17,139 nucleotides of DNA from a bacterium (lineage in GTDB: Bacteria > UBA9089 > CG2-30-40-21 > SBAY01). A program made the position numbers and the translations under genes. The notes below the pieces were generated by a model. It worked only from the letters and a program-made list of their open reading frames with translations. It was not told the origin of the DNA and made no database searches. Positions 16,154 to 17,139 of this stretch are shown here, one piece after another (position 1 is the first letter of the stretch; every line of letters begins with the position of its first letter). Location: assembly GCA_040757115.1 (NCBI GenBank), contig JBFLYA010000074.1, forward strand, positions 1-17,139. Direction: 5' to 3'.

Positions 16154-16645
16154 ATGGGAAAAAGGTTTTATTCAATTTTTAAAACTAAATTCGGTTGGAT
16201 GGGGTTAATGGCGAGTAATATTGGTTTAACTCGTGTTATTTTACCTCAACCTGATAAGAAAAATATCCTTAAAATGGTGCAGGGTTTAGTTCGAGATGAT
16301 AAATGTTTTGAGAAGACAAAAAACTCACTAATGAACTACTTTGAAGGTAAAAAAGTAGAGTTTGACTATCCGATAGATGTCCGGTCAGCGACTGAGTTTG
16401 AAAATAAAGTTTGGGAGGTTACCTGTTCAATTCCTTATGGTGAGGTAAGGAGTTATCAATTTATCGCAGAAAAGATAGGTAGGCCAAAGGCATTTCGGGC
16501 GGTAGGACAGGCATTAAAGAAAAATCCTCTTCCGATTATTATTCCCTGCCACCGCGTTATCCGAAGTGATGGGAAATCAGGTGGTTTTTTAGGGGGAATA
16601 GAGATGAAGAAAAACTTGCTCAGATTAGAACATAATCGGTCTTAA
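16154..16645 (+). CDS. ogt: Methylated-DNA--protein-cysteine methyltransferase
   Basis: It repairs O6-alkylguanine and O4-alkylthymine by moving the alkyl group to its own cysteine in a one-time reaction, in the cytoplasm. 163 aa, the usual size of a stand-alone Ogt. The N-terminal subdomain starts with FYSIFKTKFGWMGLMAS, matching the family's opening strand and supporting this ATG. The DNA-binding helix region is EFENKVWEVTCSIPYGEVRSY (82-101) with RAVGQALKKNP (115-125). The active site is PCHRV (131-135, nucleophile Cys132), followed by SGGFLGG (142-148). All key residues are present. It is transcribed away from the large secreted-protein gene from a shared 85-bp gap and appears monocistronic. 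No clear terminator follows. Confidence 0.96.
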   Translation: MGKRFYSIFKTKFGWMGLMASNIGLTRVILPQPDKKNILKMVQGLVRDDKCFEKTKNSLMNYFEGKKVEFDYPIDVRSATEFENKVWEVTCSIPYGEVRSYQFIAEKIGRPKAFRAVGQALKKNPLPIIIPCHRVIRSDGKSGGFLGGIEMKKNLLRLEHNRS

Positions 16646-16653
16646 AAATGGTG

Positions 16654-16700
16654 GTAACCGTTCAGGATATAGCCACAGAGTCACAGAGAACACAGAGGGA
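16654..16700 (+). repeat. GTAACCGTTCAGG head motif plus CACAGAG repeat
   Basis: GTAACCGTTCAGG (16654-16666) is identical to the reverse complement of 123-135. It is followed by ATATA and then imperfect CACAGAG units (16673-16700). It starts 8 bases after the ogt stop codon. Confidence 0.7.
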
Positions 16701-16739
16701 ATATATAACTACGAATGAACACAAATACAAAAAAATTTG

Positions 16740-16775
16740 GTAACTATTCACCACGAAGGGTACGGAGAGCACGAA
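16740..16775 (+). repeat. GTAACTATTCA head motif plus CACGAAG repeat
   Basis: GTAACTATTCA (16740-16750) leads directly into three imperfect CACGAAG units that run straight into the GxxExxY-like coding remnant. The same head motif is at 6289-6299 and, inverted, 16958-16968. Confidence 0.7.
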
Positions 16776-16862
16776 GTGAAATTTGATGAATTATCGAATA
16801 GAGTCATTGGATGCGCTATAGCGGTGCATCGAACTCTTGGGCCAGGTTTGCTTGACACCGTG
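16776..16862 (+). pseudogene. Truncated GxxExxY-family remnant
   Basis: About 29 codons reading VKFDELSNRVIGCAIAVHR followed by TLGPGLLDTV match the N-terminus of GxxExxY-family proteins (normally about 120-130 aa, function unknown). The similarity stops abruptly at 16862, where an ATTCACAATT-type repeat begins, so the conserved E-x-x-Y part is missing. The frame upstream is the CACGAAG repeat read as His/Glu-rich codons and is not considered part of the gene. I find no continuation downstream of the repeat. It is most likely dead. Confidence 0.7.
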
Positions 16863-16871
16863 AAGAGTGAT

Positions 16872-16968
16872 AATTCACAATTCACAATTGACAATTCACC
16901 ATTCACCATTATTAAGGAAATTTAGGGAAGAAATTGTGAATGGTGAATTGTGAATGGTGAATAGTTAC
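16872..16968. repeat. Inverted ATTCACCATTCACAATT repeats forming a hairpin
   Basis: The left arm (16872-16911) is a run of ATTCAC(C/A)ATT-type units and the right arm (16933-16968) holds the complementary units. ACAATTCACCATTCA (16891-16905) pairs perfectly with 16937-16951 (15 bp). The right edge is TGAATAGTTAC (16958-16968), the reverse complement of the GTAACTATTCA head motif. It interrupts the GxxExxY remnant. Confidence 0.8.
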
Positions 16969-16982
16969 AAAATTTGTAGTAT

Positions 16983-16996
16983 GAGGCTTTAGCCTC
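16983..16996. repeat. GAGGCTTTAGCCTC palindrome
   Basis: A 6-bp stem (GAGGCT/AGCCTC) with a 2-nt loop inside a non-coding stretch. Nearby AAGCC and GGCGAA segments may belong to the same repeat. No T tract follows, so it is not a convincing terminator. The rest of 16997-17068 shows nothing recognisable. Confidence 0.5.
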
Positions 16997-17068
16997 GCTT
17001 CTGGCAAGCCAAAAGGCGAACCTAATGGTTTTTGCAAAATTAACTTCCACTTTTCTGGAATACCATAA

Positions 17069-17118
17069 AATAAATTAAAAATCAAACATCAAAATGTAAA
17101 ATTACAAATCAAAAATCA
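17069..17118 (-). repeat. AT-rich dispersed repeat, inverted copy of 6899-6945
   Basis: Its reverse complement contains GATTTGTAATTTTACATTTT and then TTTGATTTTTAAT, differing at only a few positions from 6899-6945. It is non-coding. Confidence 0.6.
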
Positions 17119-17139
17119 AAATATTCTCCAGCTACTTTG

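Noticed and set aside
16737-16925. 62-codon frame read as an intact small protein
   Set aside because: It begins at a TTG inside repeats, its first residues are CACGAAG repeat codons and its last about 20 come from the ATTCACAATT repeat; only the middle 29 codons match a family.
1-17139. tRNA, rRNA, toxin-antitoxin, phage or defence genes
   Set aside because: None could be recognised on either strand.

Overview
This window comes from a low-GC (roughly 35-37%, estimated by eye) diderm bacterium, most likely an uncultivated candidate-phylum lineage. lpxB implies lipid A. A SprA/Sov-like protein and a large surface protein with a type-A C-terminal sorting domain imply a type IX secretion system (T9SS). 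The start signals do not look like Bacteroidota: several genes have sigma70-style promoters with 17-bp spacers, and strong AGGAG(G) ribosome sites are present. I cannot name the phylum; Desantisbacteria- or WOR-3-like lineages are guesses from the style of the intergenic repeats.

Layout. 174-6170 (-): SprA-like outer-membrane translocon with an unusual Lys/Glu-rich coiled coil near its N-terminus. 6220-6998: non-coding patch of short degenerate repeats and palindromes. 6999-8219 (-): GT4-type glycosyltransferase whose E-x7-E motif reads N-x7-Q. 8500-8955 (-): small secreted protein of unknown function, behind a strong promoter and a roughly 530-nt leader. That leader folds on paper into consecutive hairpins, the last being a terminator-like stem with a T6 tract just before the ribosome site. 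9545-10198: non-coding element bounded by a perfect 25-bp inverted repeat, with a nested 19-bp inverted repeat and a 168-bp tandem duplication inside. 10213-11379 (-): lpxB. 11440-16068 (-): 1542-residue secreted protein (PKD, alpha/alpha-toroid, PKD, Ig-like repeats, sorting domain), probably co-transcribed with lpxB. 16154-16645 (+): ogt, divergent. 16646-17139: repeats plus a truncated GxxExxY-family remnant.

How the parts fit. SprA is the expected outer-membrane channel for proteins carrying the sorting domain seen on the 1542-residue protein. In Bacteroidota such cargo can be attached to lipopolysaccharide, so LpxB and the glycosyltransferase fit a cell-envelope theme; that link is inference. 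ogt is a DNA-repair gene with no evident tie.

The least explained parts are the structured leader, the nested inverted-repeat element, and a recurrent GTAAC(T/C)(A/G)TTCA-type motif that heads several different intergenic repeats.
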